Notes under the pieces: generated by a model
Told to the model about the DNA's origin: nothing
What the model saw: the letters and a program-made list of their open reading frames with translations, nothing else
Database searches by the model: none
In this document: one piece after another, positions 60,901-64,000 of the stretch
How positions within the stretch are numbered: position 1 is the first letter of the stretch
Layout: each line of letters begins with the position of its first letter
Assembly (NCBI GenBank): GCA_964007475.1
Contig: OZ023274.1
Location: forward strand, 6,572,001 to 6,636,000
Direction of reading: 5' to 3'
Length of the DNA: 64,000 nucleotides
From: Hybos culiciformis
Taxonomy: Eukaryota; Arthropoda; Insecta; Diptera; Hybotidae
Made by a program: the position numbers and the translations under genes

Positions 60901-63900
60901 TCTTGCACTAAAATAGTGACGGAGTGAAAATTCAACTTATTTTTCTTTACTGAAATAAAAATGAAGAAAAATTTATTTTCAAAGCATTTTACTTTTTAAA
61001 AAGAAAATATAATTAATTTAACCGGAAAATTTTTTTTAATCTTTTTTAATACATATAATGTAGATAAGTTTTATTTAGAAAAACAAAATGTCTCTAAATG
61101 CCTCTATATACTTGTTATTTATTATGAATTTTTAATTAACTTTAATCCGCATTCAAGAAAAAAAAATCCACAAACAATATTTACATAGTTTTGTTTTTCT
61201 TTCTAGTTATATTGTTTTGATTATCCTTTGTTAATTTTGATAGGTGATAGAAGAGCAATATTTATAAGCAAAAAAAAAAAAGATACATATCGCATAGCTA
61301 AAAAAATCAATTTTTTAATTATTGAATGTTAATTCATAATAAACACCAAAACTGTAAAATTTAGAAATAATTATAATGAAAGAAAAATATTCTTTTTGAC
61401 AAGTCGTCGTATTTTAATTTTGTATAATGTATTTTTATACGGATTATCAAAGTTATTATAATAAAAAATTGTTTTTTTCGGGGACATAGGACACCGAACA
61501 ATTTTATTAGAATATTTCCCAGCAAAAATTAAAAATAATTTACCGAAAATTTGATAAATGGTCAATTTTTGGAATTCATATGAAATAGTTATTTAGTTGA
61601 AAGTATATTTTTCTGATATTAAACGTATCCCATATCTTGTCGTTTCTAAAAATCAATTAGATACTCCTGATTAAGTATATATCTTTATATAGAACAAATA
61701 TTTTATGTACAATGTATATGTACATAAAGTATACGTACTACATACTAAATGTATATGTCAGAGAGTAAATTCTTTCAAATATTTTTTTATTTTCTTTATT
61801 TCAACTGTCTGATACTCGTATAAGTAGATATTTATAAAAACATTTAATTTTTATAAATGAATTTCTTTTTAATTCTAAATTCTTGTCCCAAAACTAAATT
61901 AAACTACATAATAATGTAGGTATTGTAAATACATACATTCATATGTTAAAAAAAGGTAAATATTATTCAAACATTTTCCATGACATTTCATTTGTTAACG
62001 AAAATCACTGCTCCGTACATTTTGTTATAAATATTTATATCTATTATGTTCGTATGCACTGTACATTGTACATAAATATGTACATTTAAAAATATTTCCT
62101 CGGTCAATATATTTTTTTAATTCATTCAATATCTATACTGTTGATGCTAAGTGAAAATTCAAGCTTCTGCAGTGGTGAGTTGTATATAGACCGAATAAAC
62201 AAAAAAATTCAAAATATAACAGAATTTTAATGTCAGATACAACTTTATTTAAAATGAAAAAAATTACTAACCAGCATCTTATTTTCTACACCGTGTATTG
62301 GAGTTATGATGAAAAACAGTTCAATTGAAAAAATATAAATATACATGTAGAATTTTGTAAAAGTTATATAAATAAAAAAAGTCAACAATCAGTGGATTAT
62401 ATATTTTTCGAATTATTTACATTATAACAAATATATACACATAACAAGAAGTACTCTTTACATTACATAGTTCAATCGAAGGAAATTTTAATCGAAAAGA
62501 AATAATTTTAATAAATTGAACCGATGAATTTGAATATCTCCCTTCGTTGTGTAAGGTTACTTCAATTATAATATTTCTTATATTTATAAATGTATATAAA
62601 ATTATAAATTTTCTATTGATTAAGTAATTTTATTTTGGTGAATTTTTCATTATTATGTTCACATGTACTTATATGTATATATTTATATACAATTAATAAA
62701 TTACCTAATATTGAATTACAGTATTTATTTTATTTTTAGTTTTGTTTTTATTATTGATATTTTATAAAATTATTTATTCTATTTTAAATATCATTGTCAC
62801 ACAAATCAAATATATTTCAATAAATTAAATTGCAAGGAAAGGAAACATTAAATTCACTGTATGTTATGCTGAAAATAATAAGAAATTGGACAAAATATGC
62901 ATTCACCATTTTCAGGTCATGAGTTTGATTGTCTTACTTAGGCCATCTAGAATATCTAGATAATGGTTGCCTGGATCTTGCTAGTACTGGATAATGGCAA
63001 ATCAATAGCTTCACGTTTTCAACTTTTCGCATTTACTACAAGCACTTTTATATCTGTCTTCAAAATTATTATCACTTTGATTTGCACATTCCTCTTACGC
63101 AAATATTCTTTTTTTAAATATTAGGACCATTTGCCTGATTGAAGAATAGATCTTGACTACGAAAACAAACATTTTCATTATACATATATTGATATTCATA
63201 TATATGTTTCTGTTGGAGATATAAAATCATAGATGTCGAGATTTTTCATAACAAATAGTCAGTAAAATAAAATCAGGAAAGAAATTTTTTTAGTTCTACG
63301 TTCCTATATTTTCTATTTTTAGAATGACATCATGTATAAAGAAACTGAACTGAATATACTTTTAAATAAATTACATTTAAATTGACATAAAAACAGAATA
63401 AATTAATTTTATATTAAAAATAAATTCTAGCATATTAAGTAAACACAGAATGTATAACTTGAACATATATGGTTACATATATAATACATATATAAAAATT
63501 GTTAAAGCGAATTATGATTGCATTCATTTCTTATCTTTTTACAATTCATATTCTTGCACAGAAATTACAATATTCGGAGTTTGTTTTAAGTTTTTGTGTA
63601 TATACAGTACAGATCATAGAAATATGCAATGCATATAGTCTATAGTCTTTAGGGAGCTGAAATGTTAGTTTTTCTAAATCCCATAGAATAATTGATAGCT
63701 ACATGCTACATGTAAAACATACATTTATATGTGTATTCCAAAAGTAAATTACAATAATGATACCATTTTTTTCTGATACTTGCTTTCTCGTAACTGAGAT
63801 GATGACGAAAACGTGATTTTATAAAACTGAATAAAATTAATTATTAAAACTAAAAGTTCAAAATGTGAATTAATAAAAAAAATATTACATAGAACGATTT

Positions 63901-64000
63901 TATGGTTTTGAAATTAATTGATCCATTCAACTGCTGCTCTATAAAATTGCCTATAACAGTTTTCATTTCTTCTAAAAGTTCTAATTTGAATGGTTGCATA
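57917..64000. other. AT-rich non-coding end of window
   Basis: Six kilobases without a recognised exon, RNA gene or complete transposon. A short TA-rich hairpin lies at about 58804-58837 (CTTCTTATTATATATAATAT pairing with its continuation), and homopolymer-rich sequence covers 59-60 kb. It may be intergenic or an intron of a gene lying outside the window. Confidence 0.5.

Overview
The window reads as nuclear DNA of an insect-like animal. It is very A+T-rich (about four fifths by eye, not counted). The genes have many exons with ordinary GT-AG introns and AATAAA poly(A) signals, and the sequence carries many short inverted-repeat transposons and tRNA-derived SINEs. The proteins are ordinary animal ones. 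The zinc-finger N-terminus inside a hAT element and the scattered TAGG/CCTA microsatellites made me think of a hemipteran, but that is a weak inference. There is no operon, phage, CRISPR array or bacterial-type system here.

Layout. (1) 1-13.4 kb is mostly non-coding. It holds a SINE copy, a small unrecognised minus-strand gene (about 1.55-2.55 kb), an inverted repeat at 4.0 kb and a CpG-rich MITE at 11.6 kb. (2) 13.4-21.8 kb is a compact housekeeping block. An ER-type 2-Cys peroxiredoxin (Prx4, +) runs tail to tail into the spliceosomal cyclophilin CWC27 (-), with nearly touching or overlapping 3' ends. After 2.8 kb packed with three terminal-inverted-repeat elements comes Clp1 (+), the RNA 5'-kinase and pre-mRNA cleavage factor. 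(3) 23.6-39.7 kb is phospholipid scramblase gene A. It has two very long introns (8.6 and 5.2 kb); the second contains a decayed extra copy of exon 3. (4) 39.7-50.5 kb is a non-coding spacer with foldback elements, a second SINE and a 735-bp CpG-rich TIR element. (5) 50.5-53.4 kb is scramblase gene B, a tandem paralogue. Exons 4-8 have the same lengths in A and B and all comparable introns share phase. (6) 53.4-64 kb is non-coding. Its most striking feature is a roughly 0.67-kb GC-rich palindrome made of smaller palindromes, flanked by an 8-bp direct repeat and inserted inside another element that has perfect 36-bp inverted ends.

The genes do not form one pathway. CWC27 (splicing) and Clp1 (3'-end cleavage and tRNA splicing) both act on RNA in the nucleus. 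Prx4 handles peroxide in the secretory pathway, and the scramblases move phospholipids across membranes. What is unusual here is the repeat content: at least ten separate inverted-repeat elements, several with clear target-site duplications, and one nested pair whose order of insertion can be read. All exon models were built by eye from splice consensus and protein similarity.
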